Shown: in pieces, positions 14,907 to 21,897 of the stretch | Numbering within the stretch: position 1 is the first letter of the stretch | Layout of the letters: each line of letters begins with the position of its first letter | Source: CAVSUR01 sp052143655 | GTDB lineage: Bacteria; Actinomycetota; Actinomycetes; Streptosporangiales; Streptosporangiaceae | Direction: 5' to 3' | Length of the DNA stretch: 33,119 nucleotides | Assembly (NCBI GenBank): GCA_052143655.1 | Contig: JBKQSL010000376.1 | Span: 1-33,119 of the forward strand | Notes under the pieces: model-generated | The model's input: the letters and a program-made list of their open reading frames with translations, nothing else | Database searches by the model: none | Told to the model about the DNA's origin: nothing | Program-made: the position numbers and the translations under genes

Positions 14907-15851
14907 GTGTCCGTGCCCAGTTCTCCCGCCAGCACCAGCGGTTCCGCGACCCCGGCCGCAGCCAGCACGGCGCGGACCGGCACCGAGCGCGTCAAGCGGG
15001 GCATGGCCGACATGCTCAAGGGCGGCGTCATCATGGACGTCGTCACCCCGGAACAGGCCAAGACTGCCGAGGACGCCGGCGCCGTCGCCGTGATGGCGCT
15101 GGAGCGGGTGCCCGCCGACATCCGCGCGCAGGGCGGGGTCGCCCGGATGAGCGCCCCGGACATGATCGACGGCATCATCGCCGCCGTCTCGATCCCGGTC
15201 ATGGCCAAGTGCCGGATCGGGCATTTCGCCGAAGCGCAGGTGCTGCAGGCCATCGGCGTCGACTACATCGACGAGTCCGAGGTGCTCACCCCCGCCGACG
15301 AGGCGCACCACGTCAACAAGTGGGACTTCACCGTGCCGTTCGTGTGCGGCGCCACCAACCTGGGCGAGGCACTGCGCCGGATCACCGAGGGCGCTGCGAT
15401 GATCCGGTCCAAGGGCGAGGCCGGCACCGGCAACGTGATCGAGGCCACCCGGCACATGCGCGGCATCCGGGGCGAGATCCGGCGGCTGTCCACGCTGTCC
15501 GCCGAAGAGCTGTACACCGCGGCCAAGGAGCTGCAGGCGCCCTACGAGCTGGTCGCCGAGGTGGCTGCGGCCGGCAAGCTGCCGGTCGTGCTGTTCACCG
15601 CCGGCGGCATCGCCACCCCGGCCGACGCCGCCATGATGATGCAGCTCGGCGCGGACGGCGTGTTTGTCGGCTCGGGCATCTTCAAGTCCGGCGACCCCGC
15701 TGCCCGGGCGGCCGCCATCGTCAAGGCGACCACGTTCCACGACGACCCGGACGTGATCGCCAAGGTGTCCCGCGGCCTGGGCGAGCCGATGGTGGGCATC
15801 AACCTGGACACGCTGCCGCCCGAGCAGCGCTACGCCAACCGCGGCTGGTAG
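14907..15851 (+). CDS. pdxS: pyridoxal 5'-phosphate synthase, lyase subunit
   Basis: 314-residue TIM-barrel subunit that makes PLP from ribose 5-phosphate, glyceraldehyde 3-phosphate and ammonia in the DXP-independent pathway; it forms a dodecamer with PdxT bound outside. Hallmarks are KGGVIMDVVTPEQA, the Schiff-base lysine Lys101 in VMAKCRIGHF, and GEAGTGNVIEATRHMR. GTG 14907 was chosen because GTGAGG lies six bases upstream. This gives about 20 extra N-terminal residues (Ser/Ala/Thr-rich) compared with B. subtilis, where the lysine is residue 81. pdxT follows closely, so subunits are probably made from one transcript. Confidence 0.96.
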   Translation: MSVPSSPASTSGSATPAAASTARTGTERVKRGMADMLKGGVIMDVVTPEQAKTAEDAGAVAVMALERVPADIRAQGGVARMSAPDMIDGIIAAVSIPVMAKCRIGHFAEAQVLQAIGVDYIDESEVLTPADEAHHVNKWDFTVPFVCGATNLGEALRRITEGAAMIRSKGEAGTGNVIEATRHMRGIRGEIRRLSTLSAEELYTAAKELQAPYELVAEVAAAGKLPVVLFTAGGIATPADAAMMMQLGADGVFVGSGIFKSGDPAARAAAIVKATTFHDDPDVIAKVSRGLGEPMVGINLDTLPPEQRYANRGW

Positions 15852-15929
15852 ACGGGCTTGAAAGCCACTGCGGACCAGGAGACGCACCAGGCGGCGGCAC
15901 ACCGGGCGCAGCACGGGGCCCGTGCTTCG

Positions 15930-16517
15930 GTGGTGATCGGCGTGCTCGCCCTGCAGGGCGACGTGGCCGAGCACCTGCGGGCGCTGCGGGCCGTCGGCGC
16001 GCAGGCCGAGCCGGTGCGCCGGGCCAGCGAGATGGAAGCCGTCGACGGCCTGGTGATTCCCGGCGGGGAATCCACCACGATGTGGAAGCTGGCGGCTGCG
16101 TTCGAGCTGGCCGACCCGCTGCGCAAGCTGATCGGCGAAGGGCTGCCGGTTTTCGGGTCCTGCGCGGGGATGATCATGCTGGCGTCCAGGCTGGTGGAGC
16201 GGGCCAGCGAGCAGGACACCTTCGGGGCGATCGACATGACCGTGCGGCGCAATGCATTCGGCCGCCAGGTCGAGTCGTTCGAGAGCGACGTGACCCTGCA
16301 CGGCCAGGACGGGCCGCCGTTCCACGCGGTGTTCATCCGCGCCCCGTGGGTGGAGCAGGCGGGCCCGGCCGTGCAGGTCCTCGCCACCGAGGCGCGCACG
16401 GGTAGGATCGTCGCCGTCCGCCAGGGACCGGCGCTCGCCACTGCGTTCCACCCCGAGCTAACGCCGGACACGCGCATACACGAGCTTTTCGTTGAGATGG
16501 TAAGGGAACGATCATGA
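15930..16517 (+). CDS. pdxT: pyridoxal 5'-phosphate synthase, glutaminase subunit
   Basis: 195-residue class I-type glutamine amidotransferase that supplies ammonia to PdxS. The nucleophile is Cys78 in GSCAGMI, the oxyanion region is IPGGESTTMWKL, and the His/Glu pair is in AFHPELTPD. GTG 15930 is chosen because it gives the family N-terminus (VIGVLALQGDV) and places the nucleophile next to Cys79 of B. subtilis. The frame is open back to a TTG at 15858, six bases after the pdxS stop, which would add 24 residues; neither start has a strong ribosome-binding site. The stop overlaps the yebC ATG by four bases. Confidence 0.93.
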   Translation: MVIGVLALQGDVAEHLRALRAVGAQAEPVRRASEMEAVDGLVIPGGESTTMWKLAAAFELADPLRKLIGEGLPVFGSCAGMIMLASRLVERASEQDTFGAIDMTVRRNAFGRQVESFESDVTLHGQDGPPFHAVFIRAPWVEQAGPAVQVLATEARTGRIVAVRQGPALATAFHPELTPDTRIHELFVEMVRERS

Positions 16518-17266
16518 GCGGCCACTCCAAGTGGGCGACGACCAAGCACAAGAAGGCGGCGATCGACGCCCGCCGCGGCAAGCTGTTCGCCAAGCTGATC
16601 AAGAATGTCGAGGTCGCGGCGCGCAGCGGCGGACCAGACCCGGCGGGCAACCCCACGCTGTACGACGCGGTTCAGAAGGCCAAGCGCAACTCGGTGCCCA
16701 ACGACAACATCGACCGGGCCGTGCGCCGCGGCGCGGGCCTGGAGGCCGGCGGCGCAGCCTACGAATCGGTGCACTACGAGGGGTACGCGCCCGGCGGCGT
16801 CGCCGTGCTGGTCGAATGCCTGACTGACAACAAGAACCGGGCGGCGGCCGAGGTCCGCACCGCGCTGACCCGCAACGGCGGCTCGATGGCCGACGCCGGC
16901 TCGGTGTCCTACATGTTCAACCGCAAGGGCGTCGTGATCGTGCCGAAGTCCGGCGGGGTCACCGAGGACGACGTGCTGGGTGCGGTGCTGGACGCGGGCG
17001 CCGAGGACGTCAGCGACCTCGGCGAGTCATTCGAGGTAGTCAGTGAGGCGACCGACCTGGTCGCGGTGCGCACCGCCCTGCAGGATGCCGGGATCGACTA
17101 TGAGTCCGCGGAGGTCGCGTTCCTGCCCTCGGTCGAGGTGCCGCTGGACGAGGAGCACGCCCGCAAGGTGTTCCGGCTGATCGAGGCCATCGAGGATTCC
17201 GACGACGTGCAGGACGTGTACGCGAACTACTCGGTGCCCGACGACGTGATGGAACGCCTCGGTTGA
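16514..17266 (+). CDS. YebC/TACO1-family protein
   Basis: 250 residues, the usual length. It begins with the family signature MSGHSKWATTKHKKAAIDA and has the three-domain pattern of YebC proteins, including KAKRNSVPNDNIDRAV and GGVAVLVECLTDNKNRA. Members were described as DNA-binding transcription regulators and more recently as translation factors that help ribosomes through proline-rich stretches, so a DNA-only role should not be assumed. AAGGGA lies upstream of the ATG, which overlaps the pdxT stop. In actinomycetes this gene commonly sits close to ruvC, as here. Confidence 0.95.
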   Translation: MSGHSKWATTKHKKAAIDARRGKLFAKLIKNVEVAARSGGPDPAGNPTLYDAVQKAKRNSVPNDNIDRAVRRGAGLEAGGAAYESVHYEGYAPGGVAVLVECLTDNKNRAAAEVRTALTRNGGSMADAGSVSYMFNRKGVVIVPKSGGVTEDDVLGAVLDAGAEDVSDLGESFEVVSEATDLVAVRTALQDAGIDYESAEVAFLPSVEVPLDEEHARKVFRLIEAIEDSDDVQDVYANYSVPDDVMERLG

Positions 17267-17276
17267 GAGCCGGCGC

Positions 17277-18695
17277 GTGCCCGTGACGGGCCCGCCGCTG
17301 ATCCGCCCGCTGCACCCGGGTGACGATCTCGAAGCCGAACTCGACCTGCGGGACCGGGCGTTCGGCCCGATGCGCCACGGCGCGCGGGCCGGCTGGATCA
17401 CCGGGCTGCGGACCGCGGCGTCGGAAGGCCGCCTGCTCGGCGCCTTCGACGGGCCGGCGCTGATCGGATCGGCCCGGTTCCTGAACATGCGCCAGTGGTG
17501 GCACGGCCGGCCGGTGCCGATGGCCGGCGTGGCCGGGGTCAAGGTCGCGCCCGAGTACCGGAGCCGCGGCGTCGGCCGGGTGCTGATGGCCGAGATGCTG
17601 GCCGAGATCGGCCGCCGCGGCTACCCGATCTCGGTGCTGTATCCCGCCACCGCGTCGGTCTACCGGTCGCTGGGCTGGGAGATGGCCGGCTCGCGGTACG
17701 ACGCGGTTGTCCCGATCCGGTCGCTGGCCGCCCTGATCAGCCCGGATGCCAGCGTTCCCGGTGCCGCTCGCGAGCCGCGCGCGGCCGGCCAGCCAGCGGG
17801 CGCGGGCCGTTCGCCTGCTGTCGGCGAGGCAGTCGGCGCGGCAGCAGCGGCGGGCGGTCTGGTCGCGGCAGGAGGCCCGGCTGCGGGGGCTGGCGGCCCG
17901 GCCGTGCGCGGCGACGTCCGCAGCCGGAACGGCACCGCCAGCGCGGTGCTGCGCCGGGCACGCCCGCAGGACGCCGACGAGGTGGTGGCGGTACTGGCGG
18001 CCGTGCACTCGGCCGCCAGTGACAGCGGACCGATTATCCGCGACACCTCGGTCTTCGCCGACTGGCTCGGTGACGAGCGGCACTACGCCTACCTGGCCGC
18101 CGACGGCTTCATCGCCTACCGGTGGGCGCACGGCCACCAGGAGATCCTGGTCAACCGGGCGGTCGCCGGGTCGGCGTCGACGGCGCGGGCGATCTGGTCG
18201 GTCGTGGCCTCGCACGCCTCGATGGCCGGCCGGGTGCGCGGTCACCTGGCCCCCAGCGACCCGCTTAGCTGGCTGGTCCGCGAGCCCGACGTGGACATCG
18301 CGCACCGGGAACGATGGATGCTGCGGCTGGTCGACGCGCCCGCGGCGATCGCCGCCCGCGGCTTCCCGGCCGCGGTCACCGCGCGCGTGGCGCTCGTGCT
18401 GGAGGACCAGGCCAGGCCGGCGAACTCGGGGGAGTGGACGCTCACGGTCACTGGCGGCGCCGGCCGGCTCGCCCCGGCCAAGGTGGCGCCGCCAGGCGGC
18501 CCGGTCCCAGCCGGGAGCCCGGTCCCAGCCGGGAGCCCGGTCGCGCTCGGCGCCCGGGGCCTGGCCGCCTTGTACGCCGGGATCCCGATGGCCACGCTGC
18601 GTCAGGCTGGCCTCGCCTCCGGCGGCGACCAGGCCGCCGCCGACGCCCTCGACTCCGCCTTCGCCGCCGACCCCCACATGGCCGACTACTTCTAG
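17277..18695 (+). CDS. Eis-family GNAT N-acetyltransferase
   Basis: 472 residues, starting at GTG 17277, ten bases after yebC. Layout matches the Eis family: N-terminal GNAT domain (about 8-150) with the acetyl-CoA loop VAPEYRSRGVGRVLM, a second degenerate GNAT fold (about 225-345), and a C-terminal SCP2-like domain (about 360-472) ending in ADYF. In M. tuberculosis Eis, Tyr126 and the C-terminal Phe carboxylate are catalytic; Tyr129 (ASVYRSLGW) and the terminal Phe472 are the likely counterparts. Eis acetylates aminoglycosides at several amines and also protein lysines; the natural substrate here is unknown. Two low-complexity insertions stand out: an Ala/Gly-rich linker (about 160-215) and PVPAGS repeats (about 408-420) encoded by an 18-bp tandem repeat. 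Confidence 0.85.
   Translation: MPVTGPPLIRPLHPGDDLEAELDLRDRAFGPMRHGARAGWITGLRTAASEGRLLGAFDGPALIGSARFLNMRQWWHGRPVPMAGVAGVKVAPEYRSRGVGRVLMAEMLAEIGRRGYPISVLYPATASVYRSLGWEMAGSRYDAVVPIRSLAALISPDASVPGAAREPRAAGQPAGAGRSPAVGEAVGAAAAAGGLVAAGGPAAGAGGPAVRGDVRSRNGTASAVLRRARPQDADEVVAVLAAVHSAASDSGPIIRDTSVFADWLGDERHYAYLAADGFIAYRWAHGHQEILVNRAVAGSASTARAIWSVVASHASMAGRVRGHLAPSDPLSWLVREPDVDIAHRERWMLRLVDAPAAIAARGFPAAVTARVALVLEDQARPANSGEWTLTVTGGAGRLAPAKVAPPGGPVPAGSPVPAGSPVALGARGLAALYAGIPMATLRQAGLASGGDQAAADALDSAFAADPHMADYF
18500..18542. repeat. 18-bp tandem repeat inside the Eis-like gene
   Basis: The unit CCCGGTCCCAGCCGGGAG occurs at 18500-18517 and 18518-18535, followed by a partial third copy. It encodes Pro-Val-Pro-Ala-Gly-Ser repeats and keeps the frame. 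Confidence 0.8.
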
Positions 18696-18749
18696 CCGCC
18701 GGGCCGGACGCCGCTGAGCATCCGCCGGGCGGGCCGGCTGTCACCGAGC

Positions 18750-18811
18750 CAACCCCATGAATGTCACAACCGCGGGCTTGGGACCCCCTGGATGCCACAG
18801 CCACGGGGTTG
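18750..18811. repeat. imperfect 20-bp direct repeat framed by a 7-bp inverted repeat
   Basis: 18761-18780 and 18792-18811 are related (ATG-CACA-CC-CGGG-TTG positions shared, six differences), a period of 31. The whole is bounded by CAACCCC (18750-18756) and GGGGTTG (18805-18811). It lies in the 262-base gap between the Eis-like gene and ruvC. The rest of that gap is GC-rich with GGCGCGC runs (18816-18870) that can form hairpins. Function unknown; a terminator, operator or dispersed repeat are all possible. Confidence 0.55.
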
Positions 18812-18957
18812 CCCGGCGCGCCCGCCTGGCGCGCAACACTCCTGGCGCGCAGCGCGCATGGGGCGCGACACGCCGGGGGCGCTGGGTGGCCGGGGGCGCG
18901 GCGGCCGGTAGTGTCGCAGCCGAACACTTGTTCGCTAGGGACCGGGATGGTGGCGGC

Positions 18958-19506
18958 ATGCGCGTGCTGGGCGTCGATCCCGGCCTCACCCGCTGCGGCC
19001 TCGGCATGATCGAGGGCGAGCCAGGCCGACCGCTGCACCTGATCGCCACCGAGGTCGTCGGGACGTCGGCCGGGGACGACATCGGCGCCCGGCTGCTCAC
19101 CGTGGAACAGCACGTCGAGGCCTGGCTCAGCCAGTACCAGCCGGATGCGGTCGCGGTCGAGCGAGTGTTCAGCCAGCACAACGTGCGCACGGTGATGGGC
19201 ACGGCACAGGCCGGCGCGGTCGCGATCGTCTGCGCGGCCCGCCGCGGCATCCCGGTCGCGCTGCATACGCCGAGTGAGGTCAAGGCCTCGGTGACTGGCA
19301 GCGGGCGGGCCGACAAGGCCCAGGTGACGCTGATGGTCAGCCGGCTGCTGCGGCTCAGCGACCCGCCCCGGCCCGCGGACTGCGCGGACGCGCTGGCGCT
19401 GGCCATCTGCCACCTGTGGCGCGGCAGCGCGCAGTCCCGGCTGGCGGCGGCTGCGGCCGCCGCCAGCCGCAAACCGGTCCCAGGACAGGAAAGGAGCCTG
19501 CGGTGA
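18958..19506 (+). CDS. ruvC: Holliday junction resolvase
   Basis: 182-residue endonuclease that cuts Holliday junctions as a dimer. The acidic active site is visible: Asp7 (MRVLGVDPGLT), Glu in VAVERVFSQHN, and the paired Asp residues in PADCADALALA. The frame is open back to 18757, but ATG 18958 gives the family N-terminus; its ribosome-binding site is modest. The last 20 residues (Ala-rich, then basic) extend slightly past the core. The stop overlaps the ruvA start (GTGA), so ruvC-ruvA-ruvB form a coupled operon. Confidence 0.95.
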   Translation: MRVLGVDPGLTRCGLGMIEGEPGRPLHLIATEVVGTSAGDDIGARLLTVEQHVEAWLSQYQPDAVAVERVFSQHNVRTVMGTAQAGAVAIVCAARRGIPVALHTPSEVKASVTGSGRADKAQVTLMVSRLLRLSDPPRPADCADALALAICHLWRGSAQSRLAAAAAAASRKPVPGQERSLR

Positions 19507-20135
19507 TCGCGCATCTGGACGGCACGGTCAGCTCGGTGGCGCCGGACGGCGCCGTGGTCGACGTCGGGGGGGTCGGCCTGCTGGTGCAGTGCACCCCCGG
19601 CACGCTGGCCCGGCTGCGCCCCGGCGAGCGGGCCAGGGTCGCCACCTCGCTGGTGGTGCGCGAGGACGCGCTGACCCTCTACGGTTTCGCCGACGAGGAC
19701 GAGCGCGGCACGTTCGAGCTGCTGCAGACCGCCAGCGGGATCGGGCCGCGGCTGGCCCTGGCCATGCTGGCCGTCTTCCACCCGGACGCGCTGCGCCGCG
19801 CGGTCGCGGCCGAGGACGTGACCGCACTGACCCGGGTGCCGGGCATCGGCCGCAAGGGCGCCCAGCGGATCGTGCTGGAACTGGCCGGCCGGCTCGGCGC
19901 GCCCGGTGACGGCGCGCTGGCAGCCGCGGGCTCCGGCGCCGCGGTCCCGGCCGGTGCGCAGGCCTGGCGCGACCAGGTCCGGTCCGGCCTGACCAGCCTG
20001 GGCTGGCAGGTGCGGGACGCCGATCAGGCCATCGCGGCGGTCGAGCCTGAACTGCGGGCCGGCCAGGACGGCGCCAGTCCCGTGGATGTCGCGGCCGCGC
20101 TGCGGGCCGCGCTGCGCGTCCTGGGGCGCACGTGA
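19503..20135 (+). CDS. ruvA: Holliday junction branch migration protein RuvA
   Basis: 210-residue junction-binding subunit; a tetramer grips the crossover and loads RuvB. It has the OB-fold N-terminus (VIAHLDGTVSSVAPDG, LYGFADEDE), helix-hairpin-helix motifs (GIGPRLALAML and VPGIGRKGAQRIVLEL), a flexible Ala/Gly linker, and the C-terminal RuvB-binding domain (SGLTSLGWQVRDADQAI). GTG 19503 is preceded by AAAGGAG and overlaps the ruvC stop. The ruvB start overlaps its own stop by four bases. Confidence 0.95.
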   Translation: MIAHLDGTVSSVAPDGAVVDVGGVGLLVQCTPGTLARLRPGERARVATSLVVREDALTLYGFADEDERGTFELLQTASGIGPRLALAMLAVFHPDALRRAVAAEDVTALTRVPGIGRKGAQRIVLELAGRLGAPGDGALAAAGSGAAVPAGAQAWRDQVRSGLTSLGWQVRDADQAIAAVEPELRAGQDGASPVDVAAALRAALRVLGRT

Positions 20136-21175
20136 CCACCGACCCGGAACGGGTCGTCTCGCCGCTCGCCGATGCCGACGAGCGGGTCATCGAGGGTGCG
20201 CTGCGGCCCAAGCGGCTGAGCGAGTTCGTCGGCCAGAACCGGGTGCGCGAGCAGCTGTCGCTGGTCCTGGCCGGCGCGATGGGCCGCGGCCGGGTGCCTG
20301 ATCACATGCTGCTGTCCGGCCCGCCGGGCCTGGGCAAGACCACCGTCGCCATGATCATCGCCGCCGAGCTGGGGGTGCCGCTGCGGCTGACCAGCGGTCC
20401 GGCCATCGAGCGGGCCGGCGACCTCGCCGCCGTGCTGTCCACCCTGACCGAGGGCGACGTGGTGTTCATCGACGAGATCCACCGGGTGGCCCGGCCGGCC
20501 GAGGAGATGCTCTATCTCGCGATGGAGGATTTCCGGGTCGACGTGATGGTCGGCAAGGGCCCAGGCGCGACCGCGATCCCGCTGGAGATCGCGCCGTTCA
20601 CGCTGGTCGGCGCGACCACCCGGGCGGGACTGCTGCCCGCGCCGCTGCGCGACCGGTTCGGCTTTACCGCGCACCTGGACTTCTACGAGCCCGCGGAACT
20701 GGGCGTGATCGTGCGCCGGTCGGCCCGGCTGCTCGGCGTGGAACTGCGCGACGACGGCGCCGACGAGATCGCCGGCCGGTCCCGGGGCACCCCCCGGATC
20801 GCCAACCGGCTGCTGCGCCGGGTCCGCGACTTCGCCGAGGTCCGCGGGGATGGCGTGATCACCAAGGCAGCGGCCCGCGTCGCGCTGGAGCTGTACGAGG
20901 TCGACGACAGCGGCCTGGACCGGCTCGACCGCGGCGTGCTGGAGGCGCTGATCCGCCGGTTCGGCGGGGGACCGGTGGGCCTGTCCACGCTCGCGGTCGC
21001 ACTGGGGGAGGAGTCCGAGACGATCGAGGTGGTCGCCGAGCCGTTCCTGGTCCGCTGCGGGCTGATCCTGCGCACCCCGCGCGGCCGGGTCGCCACCCCG
21101 GCGGCGTGGTCACACCTGGGGCTGACGCCGCCGCCCGGCGGCGCGGCCGGGGCCGTCCCGCTCTTCGGCCCGTAG
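20132..21175 (+). CDS. ruvB: Holliday junction branch migration ATPase RuvB
   Basis: 347-residue AAA+ motor that pulls DNA through the RuvA-junction complex. The Walker A motif is GPPGLGKT (63-70), Walker B is VVFIDEIH, sensor 1 lies in GATTRAG, and the arginine finger region is APLRDRFG. The C-terminal winged helix is PFLVRCGLILRTPRGRVAT. Normal family length. GTG 20132 overlaps the ruvA stop (GTGA). Confidence 0.96.
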   Translation: MTTDPERVVSPLADADERVIEGALRPKRLSEFVGQNRVREQLSLVLAGAMGRGRVPDHMLLSGPPGLGKTTVAMIIAAELGVPLRLTSGPAIERAGDLAAVLSTLTEGDVVFIDEIHRVARPAEEMLYLAMEDFRVDVMVGKGPGATAIPLEIAPFTLVGATTRAGLLPAPLRDRFGFTAHLDFYEPAELGVIVRRSARLLGVELRDDGADEIAGRSRGTPRIANRLLRRVRDFAEVRGDGVITKAAARVALELYEVDDSGLDRLDRGVLEALIRRFGGGPVGLSTLAVALGEESETIEVVAEPFLVRCGLILRTPRGRVATPAAWSHLGLTPPPGGAAGAVPLFGP

Positions 21176-21209
21176 CATCACTGGAGAACAGGCCTGGCCG
21201 GGGCATGTC

Positions 21210-21223
21210 CGGTGATATCACCG
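21210..21223. promoter_or_regulatory. 14-bp perfect palindrome upstream of yajC
   Basis: CGGTGATATCACCG is a perfect palindrome about 45 bases upstream of the candidate yajC -35 box. It may be an operator; no regulator is adjacent and the assignment is speculative. Confidence 0.3.
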
Positions 21224-21268
21224 CTAGTCGCAGCCTGGTCACGATCACTCGTCAGACGCCGTAGCCTG

Positions 21269-21297
21269 TTGGTGCGCAGCTTGCGCGCCGCTACACT
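21269..21297 (+). promoter_or_regulatory. candidate promoter of yajC-secD-secF
   Basis: TTGGTG (21269-21274) and TACACT (21292-21297) are separated by exactly 17 bases, one of the best vegetative promoter matches in the window. It lies in the 231-base gap after ruvB, leaving a leader of about 100 bases before yajC. Confidence 0.5.
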
Positions 21298-21406
21298 TCG
21301 GCAGTTGGTTCCACTCAGCCGTCTTGCGCGGGCACCGGTCCAGGCCGGCCCGCGCCCGGGCCGGTGCACGGCCGCTGCGGCGATCCACACGGAAGGATGC
21401 CCCGTG

Positions 21407-21853
21407 ATGGGGACAATGATTCTCGCGGCAGGCAAGAGCAGTAGTAGCAGCAGCTTCCTGCCCTTCCTGATCATCATCGTGCTGTTCGGCGTCTTCTACT
21501 TCCTGATCCTGCGGCCGCAGCGCAACCGGCAGCGCGCCGCCGCGCAGACCCAGAACAAGGCCATGCCGGGTCAGCGGGTCCGCACCACGGCCGGGATCTA
21601 CGGCACTATCGTGTCCGCGGACGAGCGCGACGTGGTGGTCGAGGTGGCGCCAGGCGTCAACGTCACGATGCTGCGCCGGGCCATCATGGACGTCATCCCG
21701 GAGGACGACCAGGGCGGCGCCAGCACCGGGTTCACCCCGGCGGCAGCGTCGGAGAACGGCAGCGCGGAAACCTCGGCCGGGGACTGGGACGTTAACTCAA
21801 GCGGCGGCGAGGACACCCCGGGCGAGCGGGACGTCAAGGACCAGAGCTTCTAG
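21407..21853 (+). CDS. yajC: preprotein translocase subunit YajC
   Basis: 148-residue small membrane protein associated with SecDF. One membrane segment (about 16-36, FLPFLIIIVLFGVFYFLIL) is followed at once by RPQRNRQ and the soluble YajC domain (GQRVRTTAGIYGTIV, then ERDVVVEVAPGVNVT). The tail (about 105-148) is acidic and Ser/Gly-rich. ATG 21407 and the GTG just before it (21404) are both in range of the GGAAGGA ribosome-binding site (21391-21397). The frame is open back to 21212, but that part is not conserved. secD follows 44 bases later. Confidence 0.93.
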   Translation: MGTMILAAGKSSSSSSFLPFLIIIVLFGVFYFLILRPQRNRQRAAAQTQNKAMPGQRVRTTAGIYGTIVSADERDVVVEVAPGVNVTMLRRAIMDVIPEDDQGGASTGFTPAAASENGSAETSAGDWDVNSSGGEDTPGERDVKDQSF

Positions 21854-21897
21854 CGCCATCGCCGGCGCCGGCAGCTCAAGCGAAGGACAGACGATAC

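Noticed and set aside
14901..16451. 516-residue minus-strand open frame opposite pdxS and pdxT
   Set aside because: Antisense shadow of two firmly identified genes.
18757..18957. Upstream extension of RuvC
   Set aside because: It translates the intergenic repeat; RuvC proteins begin at MRVLGVDPG.
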